The notes: generated from the sequence alone by a model not told the origin. DNA of 64,000 nt from Druceiella hillmani (GCA_039881145.1 JAYKKI010000016.1:6101001-6165000); one strand, 5' to 3'. Shown: positions 45,613 to 57,060, counted from the stretch's first letter. A program made the numbers and translations.

Positions 45613-45900
45613 ACAATGTCTGTAAGTACATGAGGGAAATAGATGCTCCACCGCATGTTGAGTGGACCCAAGAAGTATTGATGAAACCCACGGAGGCTAT
45701 GGATAACGGCGAACTTACCTTAAACAAAATAGCCTGTCGATATGGATACCAGCAAGAACATTAAGAAGGGGTTGTACAAGAAAAAAATTGAAAAGAAAAA
45801 CGTTTTAGATAAACACTTACCCCCAACGTCGTTTTATTGTAAAGGGCCACTATCCTCACCACGAGAAATGCATATGAGCAATTATCCCACACCGTAGGCA
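45613..45900 (+). pseudogene. pipsqueak-type helix-turn-helix relic (pogo/jerky-like N-terminus)
   Basis: From 45624 the frame reads KYMREIDAPPHVEWTQEVLM, KPTEAMDNGELTLNKIACRY and GYQQEH, then TAA at 45762-45764. The pattern W..E....A..A...G...L..IA..YG is that of the HTH_psq domain at the N-terminus of pogo/Tigger/jerky-like proteins. Shifting frame at the stop restores TLRR (the expected TLRR.. block), then IEKKNVLDKHL, and runs open to a TAG at about 45896. One frameshift thus separates the helices. The DDE domain is absent. The upstream ATG at 45616 is out of frame. An AATAAA at about 45925 could end the transcript. It is either a truncated transposon or a decayed domesticated gene. Confidence 0.5.
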
Positions 45901-45934
45901 AATATCGTCTTTCTTATAGGCTTAATAAATTACA

Positions 45935-46640
45935 TTTTTTTCTTGTATAATTATAATAAACGTTTACTTTTTATTTACCATTTCGAAGATCCAGGACGAT
46001 TGTGTCAATAATTATTAAAATTATTTATATAACATTTATTGTTTTCAAAATATAATTTTTTTCAAAAAGTTTAGAACCTCCCCTACTTTTACCTGCTTAG
46101 TATAGATTACTAGTTGCTACCCGGGACTTCATCAACATGCGATAAGAAATTAAAAATAAAAAAATGTTATTACCACCTATTGAATTAATTAAGATAAAAT
46201 ATTTACATGAATCCGCGGAAAAGTAATTCTTTTTTTCTGCAGATTATATTGAAGTTGAAAACATAAAAACCGAAAAAGGACATATCATATTTAATACCTC
46301 GGATAATAGAACATGCCATATTTAAAAATCAGTTTACAAAAAATCTGAGCAATTTTGGCCGATTGTTGCCGATCCGAATGTTACGAGTGCTAACACCCTA
46401 ACGGAGAAAAGGTGAGAACACACGACTGAACACGCGCTGACGGAGACGGGATACATTAGTCGGTATATTGACGTATGCGTTAAATTAATAGAAAATCGAC
46501 TAGCAGTTTTTCTGACAAAAGTCAACAATTGTCAAATTTGGTAGCGATTTATGAAACCGTTGCCAAGTTATGCGGAAGTGAGTAACATCTCATTTCTTAA
46601 TGCGTAAAAATAATACACCAATCGGTATAAATAAGCTCAG
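45935..46640. other. non-coding stretch with a GC-balanced patch
   Basis: At 46350-46480 the sequence is more balanced ('cgatccgaatgttacgagtg', 'acacgcgctgacggagacgg') and contains a donor-like AAAAGGTGAGA at 46409-46419. No frame supports an exon. The 64-codon minus frame at 46334 is unremarkable. Confidence 0.3.
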
Positions 46641-46656
46641 AATGAGAGACTTCATT

Positions 46657-47070
46657 ATGCACGGTGTCCGAGAGTAAGTGTCGGGCAAAGAAAGACGTTA
46701 TTCCTTGACTGAAAAACAATTGATTGTCGTTAAAGTAAATTTGAAAAGATGACTTTTTCAAATAATTTAAAACAATATTCATAATTATTTACCGTCTTTT
46801 TCGTACACACAATACTTGCGCACATTGTTCAGCGCCGCTCGGGAGAATAACCCGCGAACAGCTGCGAAGACAAAGCTACTGCGGGTAAACACCGCCTTCC
46901 GGGCAAGTATTCCGGGTGGGTTTAAAAAGAGTCATGTGTAATATTTTTTTTGTAGGTATTCAATTAGAAAAGGGGCATGTTTTAGGTTTTATTTCGACTA
47001 CAATTTATTTCTTTATAGCCAACGAATAGCGTCTTTCTTTTTCCGATATCCATTCCCGGACACCGTGTAT
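46657..47070. mobile_element. diverged inverted-repeat element with GC-rich core
   Basis: The left arm (about 46657-46740) and the reverse complement of the right arm (about 46985-47070) share 'cacggtgtccg', 'tcgg-aaagaaagacg-tatt', 'ctgaaaaacaattgattgtc' or a decayed form of it. The core (46810-46925) is strikingly GC-rich ('cagcgccgctcgggag', 'ctactgcgggtaaacaccgc'). A TA array starts just outside the right end. Both arms point outward with ACACGGTGTCC-like ends, so it may be a MITE, but arm identity is only moderate. Confidence 0.5.
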
Positions 47071-47073
47071 ATA

Positions 47074-47076
<3 letters not shown>

Positions 47077-47123
<47 letters not shown>
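47077..47123. repeat. (TA)n microsatellite
   Basis: About 23 AT dinucleotides without interruption. The Tyr/Ile-rich stretch of the minus frame at 47005 is only this repeat translated. Confidence 0.98.
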
Positions 47124-47128
<5 letters not shown>

Positions 47129-47173
47129 TGGTTGGTAGGCACATATTCTGTAAAATTTAAATGTTCCTTTATT

Positions 47174-47231
47174 GTAGTGCTGTATTTTTTGGAAAATGTA
47201 TAGTTAAATTTTCCAAAAAATAAAGTACTAC
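47174..47231. repeat. ~23-bp imperfect hairpin
   Basis: Arms 47174-47196 and 47209-47231 ('tgtattttttggaaaa' core) pair with two or three mismatches around a 12-nt loop. Confidence 0.75.
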
Positions 47232-47239
47232 TATAGAAT

Positions 47240-48375
47240 AACATATAAAAAAAATTTCCAGGTTCTTAAAAAATGAAAGAGAAATAAACATACTGGTTTT
47301 GTTTCTAAATATCAACGATTGTCGACTTTTAAATTTACAAAATTTATCAAGTTCAGCATAATATAAAAGATAACTAATTAAAGTGTTTTTACGTGTTAAG
47401 TAAAAATGTCATACATTTATTTGTGTTTATTTATTATTTCCAATCAAATCTCTGCCAAACTCAGAACTGGTATTAATGCGTGAAGCAAGTTAGCATATAA
47501 GAAGTAAGCCTTTAAAATAAAAGACAATAAGAATGAACAATGATATAAACACGTACAGTACGTAACTAAAAACTATACTGGGGTCTGAATCACCCAACTA
47601 CTTCATAAATTGAATTAGAAAACTGTGAATAAAACAACATAATGAGTCATAATGTCGTCAACTTCCTGTGTCAAAAGTATGTAAAGTATACAATGGGCTT
47701 AGTACTGGAGATCTCAAATGAAAGTCGATAGGTACAGGTTATTTATACGAAATAGTGGTATCTTCTCGTTTGCGCTTTTTATAAAAACCTTTCAAATACG
47801 AGTAAAACTCGCACAACGAGCGTTCTGTACACTTTTAGACACTCATATACATTTAAATGTACATAATATTTCTATCAGATTACTAAAACATTAATTTTTC
47901 ACAATGTTAATATATGGCTTACTATATCTTTACTATAACCTAAAGAGACAGTGAATTGTGAAATAATATTATTTCTCACCACGTAAATATATAAATATAT
48001 AACCTAGTATGTCTTCCATAGATAATAAATATGAATTTTAAAATGCAAAGTAATTTTTCAGTTGATTTAAGTCACTTGCATGAACTTTCCTTTAATCGTG
48101 AACCATAGAACCTACTTGGCTGTGATAATTTTCCTTTTAATTTCATTATATATGCTACTACTTTCAATACATTTTATATATTTAAAAATAGTAGTTTAGT
48201 TGGTAGGAATTAGAGACATGTAACTCTAACAAAAATTAGCTTTTTAAAGCTTAGTTTCCGTAAGCAGATCCCTATACTGAAAGTGCCCCTGATTTACCCC
48301 AAGGTTTACAACAACTTGTTCAATGATACCCTACATAATGGGGTATACGAATCAAAATTAAAGTTTTTATTTCAT
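47240..48375. other. AT-rich stretch without recognised genes
   Basis: Nothing assignable seen. Confidence 0.35.
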
Positions 48376-48379
48376 AACT

Positions 48380-48540
48380 TTGTAAATGTTTCAAAAATAT
48401 GTATAACAGAGCCTAATTTCAGCTTTACAGCACTAATATTTTGGGAGTGAAATGACTGTGACATACAAACGGGCAGACAGATGGAAATGACGAAAATATA
48501 AAGGTTCCTGTTTACGTTACGGAACCCTATAACTACGAGC
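48380..48540 (+). repeat. dispersed repeat family A 3' end
   Basis: 'gaaatgactgtgacatac', 'aacgggcagacagatgg', then 'aaggttcctgtttacgttac' and 'ggaaccctataa' match the family's terminal part at 8.3 kb in the same order. Confidence 0.6.
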
Positions 48541-48814
48541 CCAATCTCTACACCGACAATATAAACAAGTTATAGATGAAATACTTAACAGTTCAATATA
48601 ATCAAGTAATGGTCAGAGAAAATTAGAAATACTTAGAAATACTTAACAGTTTAAGTTGACGATATTTCCTTTTTAGACAATATGACAAAAGGATTTATAC
48701 TTTTTAAAAATAATTTCATGGTGTAAGGTGTGAAAATATTTTTGATAAATCCTAGAAATTAGCCAAACTATAAAGGTTTAAACTTATCACTAACATAAGG
48801 ACGGGATTATTGAA

Positions 48815-49015
48815 TTGAGATATGATATTTTATAATGCTTATTCTATTCTACGAGAGTGGACGAGACGAGGAGATATACCAACACTATTTCTGTCATTAA
48901 ATTTAGAAACTCATAACCCCCTTATATTTTTCTCATAACTCATTATAATCATCAGTCAAGTGTAAATTCAAAAAGTACTAGGTAGTTGGCTACTCCTGAA
49001 TTTGCCGTTTTTAGT
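48815..49015 (+). repeat. dispersed repeat family B, partner at 9690-9960
   Basis: 'ctattctacgagagtgg', 'gagacgaggagatatacc', 'tctgtcattaaatttag', 'aactcataac' and 'aggtagttggctactcctg' follow the order of the 9.7-kb copy. The hairpin seen there has decayed here. Confidence 0.55.
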
Positions 49016-49360
49016 AAAATTCAATTTACAGTTGGTAAATTTTTTATACCATTACGCAAAAAGAAATATTATATTTAAACATGTGTCTGTTTCTGATCAA
49101 AAAGAATACAAAATCTTCTAAAATTCTTTACGGAAAAGTGACTTACTTCGCAAACATATTAAATTACACGTAAAATGCCCGTAATTTAATACGTAATATT
49201 TAAAAATATTGATAACCATTTCTAATTGGTTTTCAATTTTATCGCATTCAAAAATTTTTTCCCAAAATCCGTTACAATCCACTTACCTAACAAGCAACAA
49301 TAAAGAAATATCTCAGAATTTGCGAACTCCATTGGCACTTTAATTTCGAACACTCTTTAT

Positions 49361-49670
49361 GTGATAAATATTTAGACCTAAACCTTGAAACGTGGAGAAT
49401 ACTATTTATGAATAAGTTAACCTTAATATATTTATAAGAAACGTTGGAAGAATATTTCGCAAATATTTTTATTTTATTTGAGATGGCGACAAAATAATTA
49501 TCTTTATGTGAAAATAACAATTTTTTATATTTAGACCTACACCTTACAACGCGTGGAATAATATTATGAATAAATCAACCTCAATATATTTAAAAATAAG
49601 CGTTGGAAAAATATTACGCAAATATTTTTAATTTCCTTTGCGATAGCGACGAAATAACGCTCAAATGTTA
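49361..49670 (+). repeat. two-copy tandem duplication (~165-bp unit)
   Basis: Copies start at about 49367 and 49530 and share 'atatttagacctaaacctt' (or 'acaccttacaacg'), 'gaata-tatttatgaataa', 'caacctcaatatatttaaaa' and 'gcgttggaaaaatatt-cgc'. A fragment of the same sequence with 'acaagtaccaattac' recurs at 62140-62230. Confidence 0.75.
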
Positions 49671-49894
49671 CAAGTACCAATTACAGTCAAGATCTCGCGA
49701 AAATAGGGGAATATGATAAGTTCAGTGTACATTGAAGCAGCCTCCTTTGTATTTTTTAATTTCATTCACAGCACCAAATTCATTAAAATCCATCTCCTAA
49801 TAGAAATAGGTTGGAAGGTTAAGTATTAAGAGTAGTAGACTTAAATAGCAGAAAAAGAATAGAATCTGAGATACAAGCTGTCAAACGATGTAAC

Positions 49895-50050
49895 AATATC
49901 ACTTACAACAAATAAATCATCTTTGTCTCTTTCAAACAGGAGGCCAGTGACTTTCCAGTATAGGGCAAAAATATTTCTGGTTTTACTGGACAGATGGTAC
50001 CATCTAGAAACTAATACAAACAGCCTGCAATTTGTTTCCAATTCATTTAG
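49895..50050 (-). other. candidate minus-strand exon of unknown origin
   Basis: A GC-balanced block in AT-rich DNA. On the minus strand a consensus-like donor, TTGTT then GTAAGTGA (GT near 49909), is preceded by two open frames. One reads SSKTRNIFALYWKVTGLLFE then RDKDDLFVV; the other, from a possible AG at about 50018, reads FLDGTICPVKPEIFLPYTGK then SLASCLKETKMIYL. I recognise neither. It could be an exon of the gene starting at 50.66 kb, a transposon fragment, or chance. Confidence 0.25.
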
Positions 50051-50660
50051 TTTCTTATAGGACATAAGTTTATTCTGTCGGTATGAGCGAAAAGGACTTC
50101 AGAGCTAGGAATCTTATCGTTTTAATCATTCCGCTGGGAACTATCAAATAAAATCAGTTATGAGGAAAACGGATGCTACCTTGAGATTTTATAAGCCTTC
50201 GAAAGCGTGCACGCGTGCATACACAAATACTCAGAAATATTAAAAGAACGAAAGGTGTCGTTGGACATCCGGTTGGAATGAAGGTGCTTTCGCTATGTAT
50301 TATGTAACAAATAACATGCACAATGAAATAAGTTAACAAGGTTTGAGAGTAATTAATTAAAAGAAATGAATGAAGGAATGGTAATAAAATTGTAATTAAT
50401 ATTGTTTTAAAGTTAAATAAATAAATATTTAATTATTATAAAAATATAAACTAATCGTAAACTCAATCAGTACATTCAATCTTAGTAATAATTGGTTTGT
50501 GGTAATTAAAGTCGAACACATTAAATTTTATTTAAGTGTCTCGAAACTTACATAATACGTGAACAGTATTACATGATTTAATATTGGTATCAGTTAATAT
50601 ACTAAAATTTAAGTTTAAAATAAATCATCTAATTAGTGTCACTTTAACACTGGTACTTAC

Positions 50661-50700
50661 CTGACTTTCACAATTCATTCTTTATTGTTAACAATAACAT
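50661..50700 (-). other. candidate first coding exon (MNCESQ) with consensus donor
   Basis: Minus strand: ATG (50678-50676) AATTGTGAAAGTCAG then GTAAGTACC (GT at 50660-50659), an ideal CAG/GTAAGT donor. The ATG has an in-frame TAA just upstream, so translation would start here and give only six codons before the splice. No promoter motif set was identified upstream. The strong donor is the only hard evidence. Confidence 0.3.
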
Positions 50701-50849
50701 GAGTTTCAAAATAGTGTAGGGGTCATTATGAGTACTATGGCCCCTACGAGATTGTTACATGCACATTTAAACGAATACAGCTCATGCGCAGGCCGCACAT
50801 ATATACAGTAGTAATACTTTGTATTAGGTACATTGACATTATCGCTTAT

Positions 50850-50915
50850 ACTGTAGCAAAAGTGTCGGTCGAATTTTACTTTCTTATACTGTCGCAAAAG
50901 TGTCGGTCGAAATCT
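50850..50915 (+). repeat. short tandem pair, inverse partner at 11735
   Basis: 'atactgtagcaaaagtgtcg' plus gtcgaa and 'atactgtcgcaaaagtgtcg' plus gtcgaa are adjacent, period about 36 bp. The inverted form lies near 11750. Confidence 0.65.
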
Positions 50916-51099
50916 TACGCTTTTTTTGGGCTAACTCTCAAGTGTGTGACGTGCGATAAGGAATTTCGCTCCATTAAGACGGCATACACGTTGCACACCA
51001 TTTTGAAGGTTAATATATTCCAAACAAGGCTCAAAATCATAAATGGAACTTCATTTTAATATTAAATTGATGAAATAGGCAAAAAATTATTTATATGAA

Positions 51100-51290
51100 G
51101 AATACTGTTTCAAATATCCAATATACCAAAAAAATTATATTTTGCCACATTTTAAGATCTATATATGGAGCATTAACTTGCAAAATGTCACGATCTAAAA
51201 CTAGAAACAGTGAGGATGTAACAGACGGACGGACGGAAGGATACGACGAAATTATAAGGGTTTCTTGTTTTACTACGGATCCTTAATAAT
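51100..51290 (+). repeat. dispersed repeat family A 3' end fragment
   Basis: 'gtaacagacggacggacgg', 'gatacgacgaaattataag', 'ggtttcttgttttactacgg' and 'atcctta' match the family terminus. The 63-codon frame at 51095 is this repeat translated, not a gene. Confidence 0.5.
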
Positions 51291-51299
51291 AAAAACCTG

Positions 51300-52025
51300 T
51301 TAAGTACAAGTAGCGCTCGCGTTACGAGGAGGCAATATAGAAACATTTAACAATGCATAGTACTTCTATAATTTTCTTTTGATTTCTCGATAAAGGAAGT
51401 TTTTAGAAAAAAAATTAAAACCTAGTTTGTCAAGTCATCATAGTCTTTTCTATGTCGTATGAATTAAAAAAAACGGATATGGTATAAAAATGGACAAATA
51501 CATTACACGAGTGGTCTTATAAGGGTACATATTTTACTTTTTGATACAAAACCTTTAAAAATTATCTTAATAAAGCTCACCATTCTTAATTCTATAGCCA
51601 AACCCTTGACTTCCTGAGGTATGAAGGTAATACTGAAAGTTCTTCTAACTAACCATTTGTAATAATGATAATATAAAATTGATCAAAGCTTTGAAAATCA
51701 AATTCTTTGATAATCAACTTGCTTTTTGATAATAAATTGGCGACAATTGCAAAATTATGTATATCACGTTAAGAAGAATTTAATATGAAGAAATTTTAGC
51801 TTAATGACTGTTTTATGATTTCCTTTATGATCTCAATTAACGACAAAATTACAATCGACTTCAATAGTCAATTGGTAATGAAGCCTCATCCCACCTTATT
51901 ATTTTAGTTATTTTGAGTTCAAGCACAGTCGTACCAATCACAGTGATGCGATGGTAACGTTAGGGATGTTCCCCAATTCTGTACAATTTAAATAAAAGCT
52001 GTTAAAAGTGTAACCTATCAGTAAG
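51300..52025. other. AT-rich stretch without recognised genes
   Basis: Nothing coding recognised until the mariner relic. The flank 'cccaattctgtacaattta' at 51972 may belong to the mariner 5' region. Confidence 0.35.
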
Positions 52026-52029
52026 TTGT

Positions 52030-52520
52030 AGTAAATTAAGGTATTAGTATGAGTCGAATGCAGAACATTCTACATCGACATTTAGGCGTCAGGAGCCATG
52101 TGTTATGGATAGAAAAATTCGACGGAGGGCACTCAAATACTTGACATCGTACGGGTGACGAAAGCTTGCAATACTGTTACGAACCCGAAACTAAAGCATT
52201 ACAGTCTGCGCAGTGGTGCTTCTTTGGAAGAATAGCCTAAAAATATAAAGAAAGGACGAAGTAATGGACGAAAGATAATCGTCTCGTTCTTTGGACTGAC
52301 GGAATATTAATAGCTGAAGAGATACGCCCTAATCATCATCGCGAAAGTGCTTCTGCCCAACGGTCGAATATTTAACTACATCCGTTATAGAAATTACGGG
52401 TCATCTGCCCTACAGCCCCGATCTAGTACTATGCGATTTGTATTTAGTTTCAAGAACAAAAAATAAACTACTAGAAATACAATTGCAGGACGCAAAAGAA
52501 GCAGTGAAGGTGAAGAAATA
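52030..52520 (+). pseudogene. mariner transposase relic
   Basis: In order on the plus strand, with frameshifts: RMQNILHRHLGVRSHVLW (end of the N-terminal DNA-binding region), TGDESLQYCYEPETKALQSA followed by QWC (around the first catalytic Asp, TGDE), KKGRSNGRKIIVSFFGLT, then HHRESASA where HHDNASA is expected (second Asp lost), and YSPDLVLCDLYL (third Asp kept). The remainder, KLLEIQLQDAKEAV, fits the K..LRG.....EEAV end. The loss of the second Asp, several stops and frameshifts make it inactive. It covers more of the protein than the other two mariner relics. Confidence 0.85.
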
Positions 52521-52559
52521 AAGTATGTTAACCCTTATGTATCTCAACAGTTAATACTT

Positions 52560-52990
52560 GAAATGCGTATATGGAAATATTATAGGGGTCAAATTAAACT
52601 TTCGAAAATATTTTTTTCATTCGAGACCCAAAACTATATTTCTCAGAATGTTATGTATGATAGTTTCAGAAATATTGCTAAAAATATCCCCACCCCATCT
52701 TCGAAACTGCTGAAATCAAAGTTGTGAAAAAGCAGCGTTAGTACACTTAAAGTTTACTGGAAAAGTATAGCAATGGTTCGCCATGAATACTATATGCCAT
52801 CATCAAAGTACCCACTAAAGCCATGTTCACGTAAATCAACTACATCTTTCTGTAAAATTTCTTTACAGTCCGTCTTACGCTGAAATAACTATGATGCCGT
52901 GATATACATATAGACAGATGCGCATGACGAAATTATTTATTGTTCTGTTTTTGCCATCGATTACAAAACCCCAAAATATACGAATAGGCG
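52560..52990 (+). repeat. dispersed repeat family A fragment
   Basis: 'accccatcttcgaaactgct', 'aaagtttactggaaaagta', 'tagcaatggttcgccatga', then 'tatacatatagacagatgcg' with 'catgacgaaattattta' follow the middle-to-end order of the family, strongly decayed. It begins right after the mariner relic. Confidence 0.45.
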
Positions 52991-52994
52991 CATG

Positions 52995-54885
52995 TCATAT
53001 CTTCTAACATCCTGCCGAGAACTTTTATCGTCTAGAATTATCGTAGCATAATAGGTATATTTAAATATTCCATCTGTACTTTAAACTATATGTATTTTTT
53101 TTCAAAAAAATGCATTCACGGTTGTCAGTGAAATCAAAAAGAACTTTATTTATTTATAAAATATCCAAATTGTAGCTCGCAAATCAATGCGTTCAACAAG
53201 TAGCAAATATGCATATGTATTTTAAATAATTTTCTAAATCCTAAAAAAATCAAACAGTAGCAAAACCAAAAAAGAAAACACAAAAACAAATTGAAAGTAG
53301 ATAATTATCTTGGATCACGAACTTTGTAAACACGTTGCGATCGTTGCAAAAAATAGTCGTGTCCAATATAGAATTGAACAAGATCAACGTACACGTGAAA
53401 GCGACTGATAAAACAAACCATATCAACAAACTCGTCTCAACATAAGTTAGAAGTTAAAAAATCTTTAAATAATAATATAATTCACACTAATTCTATTAAA
53501 CGATCTAGTATTTCAAAACTATTATCAGAATTTTATACGAGATAATTCTACAAATATAACTGAAGCCCACAGAAAGATAACACATTGAGTCACATGCGAT
53601 TAAATATGTTATAAAATCTAAAATTAACAAATGAAGATGATAACCATAAAATTTCACCATCTAAAATTGAAATGAATTTTTTTACATATCAACTAAGAAG
53701 ACATAGTTTATTTTATTCACGTTGAAGGCAGGTCCCTTAGTCAGTTTCTAGTATATTGTAACAAACTGAAAAGAGCTTTTTTATTCTCTGTAATTATTCG
53801 CATTTCTTTTGTTATCTCTTTATTATATTTTAACCTAAAGACGATTTCTGAATATCAAAAACTAATAAACGTTTTAGTTTCTGAGTTATTGATGTCGACG
53901 TATTGAATAAAAATAGACCACTAAATGACGCTGATACAATAGGCATACGTCGTCAGGTCATTGACGTTTAATGCTATTGTAAATTTATTTTAAGATTTTT
54001 ATTAAGGACTTGTGAAATTATTTGAAGTTTGTTTGGTTTCATCTGAAAGCACGGGACTACGTGCAGTCACCTTTCACAAACAAATATCTATGTATATATG
54101 CTAGGTGTATACGTGTTGGTGTGTGTTTCATGTTTTATGATTTGTTTAGTATTAATCGTATGAATTGGAATAGTTCAGTAATAATATTACCCAAAAACCT
54201 GTTGCTCTGAATTTAGTTATTTCTTTGTAATTAAACAATAAAAATAAAAGTGCCATAAATTGTCTTATAAAATGGTTTATGGATTTTTTTAAAGAACTTT
54301 GTTGATTATCACAAACTTTTCTTTTGCCCTTTATTTCGGTGTACTTCGGACCTTGTAAAATCAATGCAGTCTTCATTTTCGATTCCAATTAAAATCTAAA
54401 AATATGGCGTTTATTTTATTTTCTCGACGTCAACAATGGAGTATGGCTCCACAGTAATTAAGTATTGGGATTGAAGTTTTCAATATAAAATAGCCGTCAA
54501 GAAATTGATAAAGAAATAGCGGGGCTTGAATTATCTCTTAGTAAATCTAATAATTCTATAACCCAGCATCCCTTGCACAGGTTTGTGTAAACATTCCCAC
54601 ATTGCTCCGGAATTTTTATCAGCATTCCACGAATATAGGAGATTTATGTAAACTTCTTCGAATTAAAACTGAAATCTAAATCTGAAAACTTAGTTTCGGA
54701 GAAAATAAAAAGCGATCTATTGCGAATTTAACCTACTCATAAATTTTCTTGAACTTTGACCCCATCACAAGAATCTATGATAATTTTTTTATTTTTGTTT
54801 TTACTATTTTTTTTATTTTTTTCAAATAATTTTATGATACATAAATTAATTTTATATTTCTAGATCATTCGGATTGAAATCTAAG
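52995..54885. other. AT-rich stretch without recognised genes
   Basis: No exon or element seen. Open frames at 54022 (plus) and 54152 (minus) overlap on opposite strands and show no motif. Confidence 0.35.
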
Positions 54886-54889
54886 CAAA

Positions 54890-55720
54890 AAAATGGTAGC
54901 TCTCAAATCAACCCATTAAAACTACTATTGGCCGTGATATTGCTTTAACATAATTTCAATTAAAGTGACATGATTCACATGCAGGTCTTGGTTTCTCGGC
55001 AAAAGGAAGGAATAGATTTTACATATTCGTTTTTTAGTGAAAATTATTTTATAATTAGATTTAAGCGTCAAGTGACATCTCAAATATCAGCTGTCGTCAA
55101 ATTTAAATATATTTTTCATTGCTTTTGTGGTATATTTCATTCATTTTTCTTAAAACTTAGAGTCACATAATTTAACTTTTAACAAGTTTAAAAAGAAATA
55201 TTCCAAGATAAATACTTCATCTCCATCTCCAATATACAGACTATATTTATATAAAATTTCAGGGGCTTCAATTAAGTAATTGAGACAAACGAAACAAACA
55301 AATAAACAAACTCCCTTTCATGTTTATAATATAGTAACTGTTACTCGTGACTTTATCTGCATAGAAATTAATTTAAGATTAAATTTCACATTTCACAGAT
55401 ATTATTTTGCAATTATTATTTTCCAATTTTATATTGAAATGTGAACATTTTATGCAATTATAATTATATTGATAATGGAATTATTTGCGCCGTGAAAATT
55501 CTTCTAAACGCAGGCCTCTGTACCAACATTCATTCAGCCTCGTAAGTAAAAAGTAAGGAAAAAATATAGAAAACAGATAAACTGGCTTTTTCGTTTATAA
55601 TATTAATATCGGTTGTCACAAAATTAAATTAGGTTGGGTACTAGTCCGGATTTGCATTTAAAACATGTGTAATGCGATGTAAACTATTTCGTTCTCATAT
55701 TGTAAAAGAAAAATAGTCAG
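54890..55720 (+). repeat. ~0.8-kb dispersed segment, copy 1 (partner 57555-58720)
   Basis: Shared landmarks in order: 'cccattaaaactactattgg', 'aattaaagtgacatgattca', 'catgcaggt', 'agcgtcaagtgacatctcaa', 'atatcagctgtcgtcaa', 'cattcatttttcttaaaact', 'aaataaacaaactcc', 'tgtttataatat', 'cattcattcagcctcgtaag' and 'tgtgtaatgcgat'. The 66-codon frame at 54970 lies inside and is not conserved in the partner. It is probably a transposon without a visible coding region. Confidence 0.8.
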
Positions 55721-55789
55721 AAAAATTCTTCGCGAATACGTTATGAAGTTAATTTTTTGGATTACATTATGAGTTAAATTTTTGGAAAA

Positions 55790-55985
55790 GAAGTTTCCAC
55801 ATAATGCTAATTTTTGAGTTTACATGTAAAACGGCTTCTGAAAAAAAATTCGTGAACGTTTTCAGGAATATCTCGAAAATAGTGTCTTACGTACAGTTTT
55901 AAGATATAGTTTTGTCATCATTGTAACTCCTTTTCCAATTGATACTTGAAGATTCCCATAACCTCAAACGGTTTCTGATAAAATA
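55790..55985 (+). repeat. dispersed segment, partner at 63590-63790
   Basis: 'acatgtaaaacggcttctg', 'aaaaaaattcgtgaacgt', 'ttcaggaatatctcgaaaa' and 'tgtaactccttttcc' align with 'atgtgtaaaatagcttctgg', 'attttcaagaatatctggag' and 'tgttacaccttctttt' at 63.6-63.75 kb. The blocks resemble the middle part of family A. Confidence 0.6.
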
Positions 55986-55989
55986 TTTA

Positions 55990-57060
55990 TGTTATTCTCA
56001 ATTCCAAACTATGTCACCCAGTGTAACTTGTTGGTCAAAAATACTGTTAATTGCTGGAGAATCCCCAAAAGCCACGTTTTAAAGCAAATGATTATTCATA
56101 GTATCAGCCTCCATATAATGCAAAAGGTTGCAATAAAATATGATTAAAAATGGAATATCAAATATATCGAAATTTGAATAACTTTTCTTTAAATAATTTA
56201 AAAATATATTTTTCTAACAATTTTTGACGCCCACCAAACGCCCAATTCTCAAACTCGGATCTCTCTAATGTCAAAATTTCTTTGTTTTCATTTTCACCTC
56301 TAACATTATAATATGATACTGAGTGACCTCTGCGTTAAAGTTATTCGAAATTGAAATTCGATACCATTAATAAAAATTTTAAATTAGAATTGGAAATAAT
56401 TGTTTCTCATAGCTAGAGAAACGAACTCGTCTATACAAAAGAGCGTCTGAGAAGTTCGCGAAAACAAACAAGGACGATAGAAGGTGAGGATATTTAAAGG
56501 AACTCTTAGCGCGAAGAAAATGAAGCCATTTTGAAGAGCATTGTTCAAATATTCCTCCGTCTCGTCTTTACTTGTTACTATGTTTAATGAGAATAGTTTG
56601 TTTCAGCACTATTTTAGAAATTGTCCTTCCTAAATTAACAAGCAAACACAGACATCTTAATAACTTCTACTTCAATAAAATATTTTTTTAGAAAGAGGAA
56701 AGTTTTGTTTATTTTTTAGTGTCACAAAAACGGCTTATTCGATTAATATAAAACTTTCACCACAGTACCTACATCTTATAGTACCTAGATGAATAAAAAG
56801 TATACTGTATATTTTTAGAACCTACTGGTAATGAGCAATCATTATTGACGTGCAAGTCAAAAAAGTACAAGTGGACCTGGGGATTTTTTGGAGATAACCA
56901 TTTAAACTGTTAAAATAATATTATAATACTAACAGCAAACACCCGCTTCGCTGGTTTTTTTTTTGGTTATACATTTATTGTTATTCATATCTCATACATT
57001 TTATTTTGTGAAAAATACATGTGTTGGAAAACTCTTTTTTCACTTTTTCTATACCTTTAA
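55990..57060. other. AT-rich stretch with one GC-balanced patch
   Basis: At 56415-56520 'cgaactcgtctatacaaaag' and 'gagcgtctgagaagttcgcg' are more balanced, with a donor-like GAAGGTGAGG at 56481, but no supporting frame. 'aacacccgcttcgctgg' at 56938 is a moth-repeat-like tail. Confidence 0.35.

Noticed and set aside
46409..46419. Splice donor AAAAGGTGAGA
   Set aside because: A single donor-like site without an initiator, frame or partner acceptor is not enough for an exon call.
51095..51286. 63-codon plus frame with a DG-rich tail
   Set aside because: The tail is the translated 'acggacggacgg' terminus of dispersed repeat family A.
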